Shown here: piece after piece, positions 6,521 to 15,494 of the stretch
Layout: every line of letters starts with the position of its first letter
Position numbering within the stretch: the stretch's first letter is position 1
Source: JBBTUF01 sp038063855
GTDB taxonomy: Bacteria; Patescibacteriota; Minisyncoccia; Ryanbacterales; GWA2-47-10b
Reading direction: 5' to 3'
DNA length: 23,415 nucleotides
Assembly: GCA_038063855.1 (NCBI GenBank)
Contig: JBBTUF010000049.1
Coordinates: forward strand, 1-23,415
Translations under genes and position numbers: made by a program
The notes under the pieces: generated by a model
The model's database searches: none
Told to the model about the DNA's origin: nothing
The model's input: only the letters and a program-made list of their open reading frames with translations

Positions 6521-8261
6521 AGTTTAATTCTGGCGTGATGAGTTCAAAAAATTCATCGAGAGTAATTGTTGCAGTTTCTTTTTTGCTTCGAGTTCGTACG
6601 TTTATGGTATAGGCTGCAGCTTCTTTGTCGCCGATAACAAAGATATAAGGAACTTTCTGCATTTCTGCTTCACGGATTTTTTTGCCGATCGATTCGTTTC
6701 GAAAATCGCGCTCATATCGAATATCTTTTTGCTCGAGCGTAGTTATTACTTTTTCAGCGTAGTCGGTCACTTTATCGTTGATCGTAAGAATTTTTACTTG
6801 TACTGGTGCGAGCCAAAAAGGAAATGCTCCAGCATAGTGTTCGATAATAACCGATAAAAATCTCTCAAGAGAACCCATGATAGCGGCGTGGATCATCACA
6901 ATTCGTTCGTGTTCACCTTCTTCATTTATACAGTACAGGTCGAATCGTTCGGGCTGGTTCATGTCGAGCTGAATGGTTGCTACTTGCCATTCTCGGCCGA
7001 GTGAATCGTTGGCGAGAAAGTCTATTTTAGGACCGTAAAATGCAGCCTCGCCAAGTGCTTCTGTGGCTTTAGCACCACGTTCGCGTACGAGATCGCGAAG
7101 CCCAGCCTCGGCTTCTTTCCATAATGTTTGTGACCCAAGGTATTTTGAAGGTTGCTCCGGATCAGAAAGTGAAAGACGCATGCGCAATTCAAAGCCAAAT
7201 TTTTTATAAAAACTATTGATGATAGTCCATACATTGTTCATTTCTTCTTTGACTTGTGATTTTCGGCAAAAAACATGCGCGTCATCTTGTGTAATGGCAC
7301 GAACGCGAGAAAGACCCGCGAGTTCACCCGATTGTTCGTCGCGATATACTTTTGTGGTGTTTGAATAACGTTGAGGAAGTTCTTTATAGCTCCATTGGCG
7401 GCGCGCATACAACTGTGTGTGGTGAGGGCAATTCATTGGTTTCATCGCAAATTCATGGCCTTCACGCGTTGTCACGCGAAAAAGTTCGTCTTTGAATTTA
7501 TCCCAATGGCCGCTGCGCTCGTATAAATCTTTTTTTGTGATATGAGGGATATCTACTCGCTCATAGCCAAAATGTTTTCGGAGTTTCCATACTTCATTAT
7601 CGAGAAGATCACGAAGAAGAGTACCTTTCGGGGTCCATAAAGGTAGTCCAGGGCCTACGAGTTCAGAAAATGTAAATAAATCAAGTTCGGGGCCAAGTTT
7701 TTTGTGATCACGACGCCCAGCTTCAGCAAGTATTGTAAAATATTCATCGAGCTCTTTTTTTGTATCAAATGCAACGCCGTAGATGCGTTGTAGTTGGGCA
7801 TTTTTTTCGTCACCTCGCCAATAGGCGCCAGCAATTCGAGTAAGCTTAAATGCACGAGAGTCTATCTCACGCGTATTTTCGATGTGTCCACCCCGACAAA
7901 GATCGGTAAAATCGCCCGTGGTATACGCTGTTAGTTCTTTGTCTTCTTTTGTATATTCGTCAGCAAGTTCGAGTTTAAATGGCTGGTCGGCGAATATTTT
8001 TTTTGCTTCTGCATGGGTAATTTTTTTGCCGGTGATATCGAGTTTGTGTGCCAAAATATCGCGCATGGCACTTTCAAATTCTGCGAGCTCGTTTTCTTTA
8101 AAATTTTTGCCGATATCAAAATCGTAGTAAAATCCGTTGTCAATCACAGGGCCAATGCCGAGGCGCGCATCAGGATATTTTGATAGTACCGCCATTGCCA
8201 AAACATGCGCTAACGTATGGCGTTTCGCTTCACTATTTTCACTGTTAGATTTTTTGTTCAT
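6519..8261 (-). CDS. thrS: Threonyl-tRNA synthetase lacking the TGS domain
   Basis: ThrRS charges tRNA(Thr). The 580-aa protein starts almost directly in the editing domain (HTLAHVLAMAV, with the HxxxH pair, and DLCRGGHIEN). The class II core follows, with MNCPHH and RVRAITQDDAHVFC, and then an anticodon-binding domain (VQVKILTINDKVTDYAEKV). The N-terminal TGS domain of about 60 residues found in E. coli ThrRS is absent. The ATG overlaps the dnaE stop as ATGA, so translation is probably coupled to dnaE; no separate promoter was seen. The stop overlaps the T-tract of the convergent terminator. Confidence 0.97.
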   Translation of the reverse strand: MNKKSNSENSEAKRHTLAHVLAMAVLSKYPDARLGIGPVIDNGFYYDFDIGKNFKENELAEFESAMRDILAHKLDITGKKITHAEAKKIFADQPFKLELADEYTKEDKELTAYTTGDFTDLCRGGHIENTREIDSRAFKLTRIAGAYWRGDEKNAQLQRIYGVAFDTKKELDEYFTILAEAGRRDHKKLGPELDLFTFSELVGPGLPLWTPKGTLLRDLLDNEVWKLRKHFGYERVDIPHITKKDLYERSGHWDKFKDELFRVTTREGHEFAMKPMNCPHHTQLYARRQWSYKELPQRYSNTTKVYRDEQSGELAGLSRVRAITQDDAHVFCRKSQVKEEMNNVWTIINSFYKKFGFELRMRLSLSDPEQPSKYLGSQTLWKEAEAGLRDLVRERGAKATEALGEAAFYGPKIDFLANDSLGREWQVATIQLDMNQPERFDLYCINEEGEHERIVMIHAAIMGSLERFLSVIIEHYAGAFPFWLAPVQVKILTINDKVTDYAEKVITTLEQKDIRYERDFRNESIGKKIREAEMQKVPYIFVIGDKEAAAYTINVRTRSKKETATITLDEFFELITPELN

Positions 8262-11200
8262 GCTTTTGCTTCTAATAATTCAAATGTGTTGCAGATCATG
8301 CTGGGCACGCCGTTTCGCTCGTTGACTTTGCCTTCAATAAGGAAGCATTTATCAGGCTCGAGTAGATGGCCGTACATTTTTAAGGTCGAAGGGAACGCAA
8401 CCCCTTCGATTTCGTCCGATGCATCCTGTAATTTCAAGAATACCATAGGTTCGCCCTGTTTTGTCAAAATACGCTTGACCGCCGAAAGAATGCAGACAAT
8501 TTTAACATTCGAGCGGTTCATCTTTTCTTTTATCGTTTTAATCGATTTTGCCGATGGCGCGGTCTTGGCAAGCGCATCGAGTGGGTGGCCAGAGAGGTAG
8601 AGGCCAAGCAATTCTTTCTCCCAATTGAGTTTTTGCATCTGTGTCGCGGGGTTTGTGTCCTGCAACTTGAGCTCTGGGAGTGACGATTTATCCTGCATAA
8701 GGCCAAAAAGTGAATGTTGGTCGGTGCCTTCACGATGTGTCTCGCGCATGTATTCGAGTAAATGTTCCATGTTTTCAAGAATATGATTTCGCTCGCCAAA
8801 TAGATCAAGTGCGCCCGATTTGGTAAGTGCCTCAAGTGATTTTTTATTGAGATCTCGCGACCATATGCGATCGAGAAAATTAGTAAGAGATTCGAAAGAC
8901 CCGTGTGTGTCGCGCTCTTCTATAATAGAGGAGACAACATTGTGCCCGACGTTTTTGATTGCGGCAAGCCCGAAGCGAATCTTCGTTTTGTCGGCTACTG
9001 CAAATCCGGCGCGAGATTCGTTGATGTTTGGCGCTAAAATTGGAATGCCTTCTTGAGCGGCAACCGCTACCAAAAATGTAATACGATCAATATTTTTTGA
9101 ATCGGAGTTAAGAAGAGAAGTCATGAACTCAACTGGATAATATGTTTTGAGCCAAGCGGTTTGATATGCGATGGTGGCATAGCCTGCCGCGTGCGAGCGG
9201 TTGAACCCGTATCGTGCGAATGGTTCGACAAGGCGCCAAAACTCTGCGGCAATGCGGGGTGATTTGATCGTGCGCTCGGCGCCATCAATAAATTTTGCTT
9301 CTTGTTCAAGCAAAAGTTTTTTAATTTTTTTGCCGACTGCTTTACGCAAAGTGTCTGCTTGTGGCAAAGAAAATCCTGCGAGCGCTTGTGCTGCCTGCAT
9401 GAGTTGTTCTTGATATACCATAATACCGTACGTATTTTTGAGGATTGGCTCAAGTACGGGATGTAGATATACGACAGGTTCGAGGCCATGTTTGCGACGA
9501 ATAAATGATGGAATAAGTTCCATGGGTCCTGGGCGGTAGAGTGAAACCATGGCAATAATATCTTCAATGTTTGTTGGTTTTAATTCTTTCAAGAACCGTG
9601 TCATGCCAGATCCTTCCAGTTGAAAAACGCCGACCGTTTTGCCCTCGGCGAGCGTTTTGAAAACTTTTGAGTCATCGAGTGCGATGACATCGATATCGAT
9701 TTCGCGATTATGTAATTTTTTAACGCGTTTGATGGTCTCTTCAATAATAGAGAGGTTTGAAAGACCCAAGAAATCCATTTTAAGGAGTCCGAGATCTTCG
9801 ATTGCATGCATCTCAAATTGAGTCACGATTGATTCTTTTTTGTCTTCCCCGCCCGTCGCGTATTGTAGGGGTACGATTGTTGGGAGCGGGTCTTTGGTGA
9901 TGACAACACCACAGGCATGAGTGGATGCATGGCGTACAACTCCTTCAAGTTTTTGTGCGGCATCGATAAGGCGTTTTACGTCAGCATCGGCATTGTAGGC
10001 GTCGCGTAGTTCGGGTACGTGCTCAAGGCATTCTTTGAGATAATTTTCCTTTTGCCCTTGATTTGGGTTAAAGGGAATCATTTTTGCGAGTTTGTCGCAA
10101 AAGTCATACGCAAAACCGAGCGCGCGTCCTGAATCGCGGATTGCGGCGCGAGCGGCCATTGTTCCAAATGTGATAATTTGAGCGACGTGGTCGCGACCAT
10201 ATTTTTGCGCAATGTAACTCAATACTTCGTCTCTCCGTGTATCTGCAAAATCGAGATCGATATCAGGGGGGCTGATACGCTCTGGGTTCATGAATCGTTC
10301 AAAGAGGAGATTGTATTTTATTGGATCAACATTGGTAATCCCAAGTACGTAGGCAACGAGCGAACCAGCGGCTGATCCACGGCCGGGGCCCACAACGATT
10401 TTTTGTGAACGCGCCCAATTAACAAAATCCTGAACAATTAAAAAGTATGAAGTAAACCCAGAGCGCTCAAGAGTTGCGAGTTCATACCGAAGCCGCTCTT
10501 TAATTTCAGGCGTTATTGTTGTATACCTGCCTGGGAGAAGTTTCTCAGCAAGTTTTTCTAAATATGAATTCGGTGTCTCATTTTCAGGCAGTGGAAAATG
10601 GGGAAGTTGCAGAACGCCAAGGGGTATTTCGATGTTTACGCGACTAGCAATACGCACAGTATTTTCAATTGCCTCGGGTATATCTTTAAAAATTTTTGCC
10701 ATTTCTTCCGCAGAGCGAAAAGAAAAATTATCGCTACGCATAGTGAGGCGATCTTCGTCGTCGAGTCGTGAGTTTGTCTGCACCGCTACCAGTACATCTT
10801 GTGCGGCGGCATCTTCTGCGCGTGTGTAGTGAATGTCCTGGGTTGCGACTACGGGAGTATTTGTTTCGCGCGCGAGATCGCGTAAAAGTTGTTGAAGTTT
10901 GTTGTGATTTGGTACATTTGGGTGGTCAGCAAGTTCAATAAAAAAATTATCTTTGCCAAAAATATTTTGATAATCGCGTAGCAAATCGCGCGCGCGTTCG
11001 TGTTCGTTTGATAAGAGTGCGCGGGGAATTTCGCCAGACATGCAACCTGATAGCGCAATGAGGCCTCTTGAGTGTTCGCGTAAAAGTTCTTTATCAACTC
11101 GAGGTTTATAATAAAAACCTTCAAGATGCGATTTTGTAGATAGTTGTATTAAATTTTTCCAGCCTTCAAGGTTGATTGCAAGAAGTGTGAGGTGATAACG

Positions 11201-11452
11201 TTTGTCGTCGATACCAGAGACTTTGTCGTGCCGGCTTCGGCGTGCGACGTACGCTTCAAGGCCAAGAATTGGTTTAATGCCAGCTTTTCGAGCTTTTTGA
11301 TAAAATTCGATTGCGCCATAAAGATTGCCGTGGTCGGTAAGTGCGAGTGCATCCATATTGAGTTCTTTTGCGCGTGTGACAAGCGCATCAATTTTTGAGA
11401 GCCCATCGAGAAGCGAGTAGTGGGAATGCGTATGGAGATGGACGAATTTCAT
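8258..11452 (-). CDS. dnaE: DNA polymerase III alpha subunit
   Basis: The replicative polymerase catalytic subunit, 1064 aa from ATG 11452 (the frame extends one TTG codon further). The PHP domain comes first (HLHTHSHYSLLDGL, LTDHGN, TQDIHY), and the metal-binding residues seem intact, which in other DnaE proteins can go with built-in proofreading. The polymerase core has GPGRGSAAGSLVAYVLGI and PDIDLDF (D397, D399, D401), then KMDFLGLSNL, helix-hairpin-helix and an OB-fold near the C-terminus (KIVCILSAVKRILTKQG). Upstream on the same strand is the gspE-like gene, but dnaE has its own -10. thrS follows by a 4-bp overlap. Confidence 0.98.
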   Translation of the reverse strand: MKFVHLHTHSHYSLLDGLSKIDALVTRAKELNMDALALTDHGNLYGAIEFYQKARKAGIKPILGLEAYVARRSRHDKVSGIDDKRYHLTLLAINLEGWKNLIQLSTKSHLEGFYYKPRVDKELLREHSRGLIALSGCMSGEIPRALLSNEHERARDLLRDYQNIFGKDNFFIELADHPNVPNHNKLQQLLRDLARETNTPVVATQDIHYTRAEDAAAQDVLVAVQTNSRLDDEDRLTMRSDNFSFRSAEEMAKIFKDIPEAIENTVRIASRVNIEIPLGVLQLPHFPLPENETPNSYLEKLAEKLLPGRYTTITPEIKERLRYELATLERSGFTSYFLIVQDFVNWARSQKIVVGPGRGSAAGSLVAYVLGITNVDPIKYNLLFERFMNPERISPPDIDLDFADTRRDEVLSYIAQKYGRDHVAQIITFGTMAARAAIRDSGRALGFAYDFCDKLAKMIPFNPNQGQKENYLKECLEHVPELRDAYNADADVKRLIDAAQKLEGVVRHASTHACGVVITKDPLPTIVPLQYATGGEDKKESIVTQFEMHAIEDLGLLKMDFLGLSNLSIIEETIKRVKKLHNREIDIDVIALDDSKVFKTLAEGKTVGVFQLEGSGMTRFLKELKPTNIEDIIAMVSLYRPGPMELIPSFIRRKHGLEPVVYLHPVLEPILKNTYGIMVYQEQLMQAAQALAGFSLPQADTLRKAVGKKIKKLLLEQEAKFIDGAERTIKSPRIAAEFWRLVEPFARYGFNRSHAAGYATIAYQTAWLKTYYPVEFMTSLLNSDSKNIDRITFLVAVAAQEGIPILAPNINESRAGFAVADKTKIRFGLAAIKNVGHNVVSSIIEERDTHGSFESLTNFLDRIWSRDLNKKSLEALTKSGALDLFGERNHILENMEHLLEYMRETHREGTDQHSLFGLMQDKSSLPELKLQDTNPATQMQKLNWEKELLGLYLSGHPLDALAKTAPSAKSIKTIKEKMNRSNVKIVCILSAVKRILTKQGEPMVFLKLQDASDEIEGVAFPSTLKMYGHLLEPDKCFLIEGKVNERNGVPSMICNTFELLEAKA

Positions 11453-11458
11453 CAACCT

Positions 11459-11464
11459 ATTCTA
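11459..11464 (-). promoter_or_regulatory. Putative dnaE -10 box, predicted leaderless
   Basis: TAGAAT on the minus strand ends 6 nt before the dnaE ATG (11452), repeating the spacing seen at other genes. No good -35 is visible at 16-18 bp, so this rests on the -10 and its position. Confidence 0.45.
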
Positions 11465-11506
11465 GCGCGAAGTTGGGTTCGAGAAAAGCGCGGTTTAAAT
11501 AGAGAA

Positions 11507-12691
11507 TTATATTGAGATTCTCAAAATTTCTTCAGGCGTAGTGAGACCTGCAGTGATCTTGCGAATACCGTCGGTGCGAAGCGTTTTAATGTTTTTTTGG
11601 GTTACAAGTGTTTGAATTTTATCGATTGGGTCATGCCCGACAATTGCTTTACGAATATCATTGTCGATCGCCAGTATTTCAAAAATACCAACGCGGCCTT
11701 GGTAGCCAGTCTTTGTGCATGCATCACATCCACGACCACGAATGAATTCAATACCAGTAGCGCTCAAACCGAGGAGGTCGAGTGTATGTGGGTCTGGCGT
11801 ATATGGTTCTTTGCATATCTGGCAAGTTCGGCGTACTAATCTTTGTGCTACAACTCCATTTAATGCGTATGCAACAAGAGCAGGATCAATTTTCATATCA
11901 AGAAGTCGTGCAATTGTACCAACACTTGAATTTGCGTGAAGCGTTGAAAGAAGTAGACGTCCGGTAAGTGAAGCATGAATTGCAGTCTCTGCAGTTGTGC
12001 CGTCTCGAATTTCACCTATCATAATAACATCCGGGTCTTGTCTTAATATTGAACGCATTCCCGCATCGAAAGTAAAGCCGCGTTCTGGATGAATTTGACT
12101 TTGGCGGACATTTTCAAGATGATATTCTACCGGGTCTTCAAGGGTGATGATGTTTTTTTCAGGTTTTGCAAGTATATTCAATATAGAATATAAAAATGTT
12201 GTCTTGCCGCTCCCCGCAGGACCTGTCGCAAGTAACATGCCATATGGTAATTGAATTAGGTTTTCTACAAGTTTACGATCGGAAATATCAAAGCCCATCT
12301 GTACGAGTGGGATAAGCAATTCTTTGCGATTGAGGAGACGCATAACAGTTGCTTCACCGTGAATAGTCGGGAATATTGAAACGCGAACATTGAGAATGCG
12401 TCTTTCATCATTTTTTTCAACAATGGTACTGACGAGTTCGAAGTGACCTTCTTGAGGATTGGAATGATTTGTAATATCAAGTTGAGCTAAAATTTTAAGG
12501 CGAGAAATGACAGTTTCAAGAAGGCCGATTTCCATTCGAGCGATTTCTTTTAAGACACCATCAACGCGAATACGAATAATAACTTCTTCACCATGAGGGT
12601 CAATATGAATATCAGACGCATGCTCACGTTCTGCCGCCTCAAGAAATTGAGTAATAATTTGTTCGGGTATAATAGCGCCTGCAGAAGCCAT
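11507..12691 (-). CDS. Type IV pilus/type II secretion assembly ATPase (PilB/GspE), ATPase core only
   Basis: The 394-aa hexameric motor family protein has Walker A GPAGSGKT (157-164), the Asp-box region (IITLEDPVEYHLENVRQSQI), Walker B VIMIGEIRD (222-230), the His-box (LLLSTLHANSSVG), and a zinc-binding CxxC pair (C290, C293, C322, C325). The GspE N-terminal domain (~150 residues) that contacts the inner-membrane platform is missing; the protein begins at the N2-like SDIHIDP segment. It probably powers assembly of the type IV pilin encoded at 21402-21905. The promoter overlaps that of the divergent rnhB. Confidence 0.93.
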   Translation of the reverse strand: MASAGAIIPEQIITQFLEAAEREHASDIHIDPHGEEVIIRIRVDGVLKEIARMEIGLLETVISRLKILAQLDITNHSNPQEGHFELVSTIVEKNDERRILNVRVSIFPTIHGEATVMRLLNRKELLIPLVQMGFDISDRKLVENLIQLPYGMLLATGPAGSGKTTFLYSILNILAKPEKNIITLEDPVEYHLENVRQSQIHPERGFTFDAGMRSILRQDPDVIMIGEIRDGTTAETAIHASLTGRLLLSTLHANSSVGTIARLLDMKIDPALVAYALNGVVAQRLVRRTCQICKEPYTPDPHTLDLLGLSATGIEFIRGRGCDACTKTGYQGRVGIFEILAIDNDIRKAIVGHDPIDKIQTLVTQKNIKTLRTDGIRKITAGLTTPEEILRISI

Positions 12692-12697
12692 ACAACT

Positions 12698-12703
12698 ATT
12701 ATA
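12698..12703 (-). promoter_or_regulatory. -10 box of the pilB/gspE-like gene, predicted leaderless
   Basis: A perfect TATAAT on the minus strand, 6 nt from the ATG at 12691. No convincing -35 is seen. It shares two bases with the rnhB -10 on the other strand, so the two divergent promoters must compete for RNA polymerase. Confidence 0.6.
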
Positions 12704-12707
12704 TACT
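12702..12707 (+). promoter_or_regulatory. rnhB -10 box, predicted leaderless
   Basis: TATACT, 7 nt before the ATG at 12715, the same hexamer and spacing as efp. The -35 region is not recognisable. Overlaps the divergent -10 at 12698-12703. Confidence 0.55.
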
Positions 12708-12714
12708 CAAATCA

Positions 12715-13541
12715 ATGAGACAAAAGGTAGAAGTACATGTGGGAATCGATGAAGTTGGGCGGGCCGCAAAAAAGCGAGCCTCGCCCAAAACTGTTTTAGT
12801 TGGTATTGATGAAGTTGGGCGGGNNNNNNNNNNNNNNNNNNNNNNNNNNNNNNNNNNNNNNNNNNNNNNNNNNNNNNNNNNNNNNNNNNNNNNNNNNNNN
12901 NNNNNNNNNNNNNNNNNNNNNNNAAAAAGCGAGCCTCGCCCAAAACTGTTTTAGTTGGTATTGATGAAGTTGGGCGGGGGCCACTTGCAGGCCCAATTAC
13001 GGTTGGAGCGGTTGCCTTTGTTGCAAGTGATAAGTGCGGAGTGAATAGTGGTCGGTTGTTACGAGGTATCAAGGATTCAAAAAAATTATCACCTGCAAGG
13101 CGCCAGGAATGGTTTAAGAAAATCCGCGGTGACAGGCGTTTTATCGTGACGCACATATCGGTAAGTCATGCCATTATCGACCGGCGTGGTCTTTCGTATG
13201 CCGCACGCTATGCGGTGAAGCAATGTTTAGAAAAAATTACTGAACACTTGTCACTTCCCACTCAGTACTTTTATGTGTTACTTGATGCAGGTCTCTATGC
13301 GCCAAGCGAATATCGGCAAGAGCGATTTGTTAAGGGTGATGAGAGAATCCCACTTATAGCGGCCGCGTCGATTATTGCAAAAGTTACTCGCGACAAACAT
13401 ATGATACAAATGCATAAAAAATATCCGACGTATGGATTTGTGAACCATAAGGGATATGGAACTCGCGCTCACATAGCCGTAATAAGAAAACACGGCATGA
13501 GTGAAATTCATCGGAAGACTTTTTGTACGAGAATTATTTGA
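12715..13541 (+). CDS. rnhB: Ribonuclease HII, interrupted by an assembly gap in a tandem repeat
   Basis: RNase HII cleaves the RNA strand of RNA-DNA hybrids, including single ribonucleotides. The catalytic GIDEVGRGPLAGP motif follows the gap, then KDSKKLSPARR, the VLLDAGL aspartate, and AAASIIAKVTRDKHM. Before the gap the reading frame from ATG 12715 already has two GIDEVGR motifs 20 codons apart. The 100 Ns put the two sides out of frame, but a gap of 5 bp (or 5 plus multiples of 60) restores the frame. The gene is therefore probably intact, with the repeat number unresolved. The N-terminal repeats of the active-site motif are odd, and the real protein may be shorter. Confidence 0.85.
12739..12978 (+). 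repeat. 60-bp in-frame tandem repeat in the rnhB 5' end
   Basis: The unit encodes GIDEVGRAAKKRASPKTVLV (20 aa). One GIDEVGR is at the start, a second just before the gap and a third just after it. The 55 nt ending at 12823 are identical to the 55 nt at 12924-12978. An exact 55-nt end overlap is what two de Bruijn contigs assembled at k=55 would show at a branching repeat node. Confidence 0.8.
12824..12923. other. Assembly gap of 100 Ns
   Basis: Exactly 100 undetermined bases, the customary placeholder for a gap of unknown size, flanked by identical 55-nt sequences. Reading frame and repeat phase both predict a true length of 5 + 60n bp (n may be zero or more), unless the contigs simply overlap. 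Confidence 0.97.
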
Positions 13542-13554
13542 GTTTTCCTTGCTA

Positions 13555-13583
13555 TTGCGCGTTTTTTTGCCTTATGGTACGAT
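13555..13583 (+). promoter_or_regulatory. rpmF promoter, extended -10, predicted leaderless
   Basis: TTGCGC (13555-13560), a 17-nt spacer ending in TGG (extended -10 TGn), and TACGAT (13578-13583), then 7 nt to the ATG at 13591. Confidence 0.65.
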
Positions 13584-13590
13584 TTTTATC

Positions 13591-13872
13591 ATGACAGTTC
13601 GAATGCGGCACACGAGGAGCCATACTGGCAATCGCCGAAGTCACCATGCATTAAAGTTGGTGAATCTAACAAAATGCGCACATTGCGCTTTTTCGATTAT
13701 GCCTCATACTGTTTGTACAAACTATGGAAAGTATCAAGACAGACAAGTTAACGATGTACTTGGTAAGTTGACAAAAAAAGAGAAAAAGAAGAAAGAAAAA
13801 GAGCTTGCAGCTCAAGAGGCTGAGGCAAGCACACGCAAAGGGCTCGATGCAGAATCACTTTCAAAAAAATAA
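13591..13872 (+). CDS. rpmF: Ribosomal protein bL32
   Basis: The 93-aa product has the bL32 core MTVRMRHTRSHTGNRRSHHALK, the zinc-knuckle region KCAHC...CTNYG, and a long lysine-rich C-terminal tail. The frame is open upstream to 13501, inside rnhB, but the family start is 13591, where the promoter points. The last zinc ligand is replaced: the usual CxxC of the second half reads CTNY, leaving C-C-C-Y. The Lys/Glu-rich extension (KKEKKKKEKEL) is longer than in E. coli L32. Confidence 0.9.
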   Translation: MTVRMRHTRSHTGNRRSHHALKLVNLTKCAHCAFSIMPHTVCTNYGKYQDRQVNDVLGKLTKKEKKKKEKELAAQEAEASTRKGLDAESLSKK

Positions 13873-13917
13873 TTTAACAATTTAAATCTAGGCTTGTTCT
13901 TTTAAACTTAATCTCTT

Positions 13918-14802
13918 ATGGCATCTCGGCATCTCGCGCGATCGATTACGATGCAAACCCTCTACGAATGGGATTTTTCGGGGTATCCAGATGATCAAAT
14001 TGATTTAATTTTAAATCGAATTGTGGCAGAATTTGGTCCTGGTTTCGAAGATGTAGCATTTGTTAAAACACTTATTTCTACAATTGTAGAGAAACACAAA
14101 GAGATTGATTCTATTATTGAGCATGCCGCACCCGAATGGCCACTTGCACAAATTGCTATCATTGATCGCAATGTGTTGCGAATTGGTCTTGCGGAATTGT
14201 TGTTTGGAAATTACAAAGAAGTACCGCCAAAAGTTGCAATTAATGAATCAATCGAGCTTGCAAAAACATTTGGTGGTGAAAATTCTGGCAAATTTGTGAA
14301 TGGTGTTTTGGGTACCGTCTATCGCGAACTTGGCGAGCCGGGTAAGGACGAAACGTCAAAGCGGTATAATCCAGAAGAGCTTGAAAATTTGCCTATTGAG
14401 CGGCGTGCTGGTGTGGTGGTAATGAGCTCGCCTCGCGGCGAAGCTGGGGGAGATAGTAATATTGCGCTCGTTCACGATGTTTTTGGGTATTGGACTTTGC
14501 CGAAAGGCCGCCTACAACCTGATGAATCCGAGGAGGTGGGCGCGCGTCGCGCTGTTATGCTGGAGCTTGGACTTGAGACGCTTGAACTTACAAAAAAAAT
14601 ATGCGAAAACCAATATGTCGCCCATGACCCACAAACAGGTCCCGTACGGCGTCAGGTGGTGTATTATTTAGGATCGACAACGCAGACGGAACTTACATTG
14701 AAAGCATCCGGTGGGTTGGTAGAGGCAAATTGGTTTCCAATGGATGAAATTAAAAACCTTAAAATGTACGATGATATACGAGTTATATTTAAATCTTTAT
14801 GA
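13918..14802 (+). CDS. nusB: NusB antitermination factor fused to a Nudix domain
   Basis: Residues 1-138 are a full NusB domain (SRHLARSITMQTLYEWDF ... LAQIAIIDRNVLRIGLAELLF ... VPPKVAINESIELAKTFGGE ... FVNGVLGTVYRE). NusB binds boxA RNA with NusE in rRNA antitermination. After a ~20-residue linker a Nudix domain follows (about 162-294) with WTLPKGRLQPDESEEVGARR. The Nudix box keeps G197, E203, R211, E216 and G218, but the RE...EE glutamates are A212 and L215, so hydrolase activity is uncertain. The frame is continuous with no sign of a sequencing fusion. The stop overlaps the rnc start by 4 bp. bL32, NusB and RNase III together suggest a ribosome/rRNA maturation cluster. Confidence 0.92.
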   Translation: MASRHLARSITMQTLYEWDFSGYPDDQIDLILNRIVAEFGPGFEDVAFVKTLISTIVEKHKEIDSIIEHAAPEWPLAQIAIIDRNVLRIGLAELLFGNYKEVPPKVAINESIELAKTFGGENSGKFVNGVLGTVYRELGEPGKDETSKRYNPEELENLPIERRAGVVVMSSPRGEAGGDSNIALVHDVFGYWTLPKGRLQPDESEEVGARRAVMLELGLETLELTKKICENQYVAHDPQTGPVRRQVVYYLGSTTQTELTLKASGGLVEANWFPMDEIKNLKMYDDIRVIFKSL

Positions 14803-15491
14803 AAGAGCTAGACGCATTTGAAAAATCGATTCATATCACATTCAAAAATAAAAAATTATTACTTCAGGCGCTTACCCATCGCTCATTTTTAAACGAAAAT
14901 CCATCGTTTGAAGTTGGCCACAATGAACGTCTCGAGTTTTTGGGTGACGCAGTGCTTGAGCTTATTGTTACCGAAGATTTGTATGAACGATATCCTGAAA
15001 AACCAGAAGGCGAGCTAACAAGCTTTCGCGCCGCCCTCGTAAATGCCGAAATGCTTGCAAAGATTGCAAATGATCTTGGCATGAATAAATATTTATTGCT
15101 ATCCCGCGGGGAGCACAAAGACACGGGGCGTGCGCGCCATTATATTTTGGCGAATGCTTTCGAGGCGCTTATTGGCGCGTTGTATCTTGACCAAGGTTAT
15201 GATGCCGTTGAGCAATTTATTAAAAAGCATTTGCTTGGTGAAATCGATGAAGTGATCGCAAAGAAACTTTGGAAAGATCCAAAAAGTACTTTTCAGGAAG
15301 AAGCACAAGAGCGCTTGGGCATTACGCCGAATTATCGCGTGATAAAAGAAGTGGGGCCTGATCACCAAAAACGCTTTTCTGTAGGTGTGTATGTAGGCAC
15401 TGAGCTTATGGCGGAGGGTACCGGAGCCTCAAAACAAGAAGCCGAGGTAGCCGCAGCATCAAATGCTCTTGAGAAAAAAGGGTGGAGATAA
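14799..15491 (+). CDS. rnc: Ribonuclease III
   Basis: Processes rRNA precursors and other double-stranded RNA. The 230-aa protein has the signature HNERLEFLGDAVLEL (E46, D50), the second metal site in LANAFEALIGALYLDQGY (E122), and a C-terminal dsRNA-binding domain (about 158-229: DPKSTFQEEAQERLG ... GASKQEAEVAAASNALEKKGW). It starts within the nusB stop (ATGA overlap) and ends 3 nt before smc, so the three genes form one translational unit. Confidence 0.97.
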   Translation: MKELDAFEKSIHITFKNKKLLLQALTHRSFLNENPSFEVGHNERLEFLGDAVLELIVTEDLYERYPEKPEGELTSFRAALVNAEMLAKIANDLGMNKYLLLSRGEHKDTGRARHYILANAFEALIGALYLDQGYDAVEQFIKKHLLGEIDEVIAKKLWKDPKSTFQEEAQERLGITPNYRVIKEVGPDHQKRFSVGVYVGTELMAEGTGASKQEAEVAAASNALEKKGWR

Positions 15492-15494
15492 ATT

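Noticed and set aside
9121..9567. 148-aa minus-strand ORF inside dnaE
   Set aside because: Another frame of the dnaE coding strand; dnaE is continuous and fully conserved here.
13041..13541. GTG start at 13041 for a short RNase HII
   Set aside because: It would drop the catalytic GIDEVGR motif, which lies in frame just upstream after the gap.
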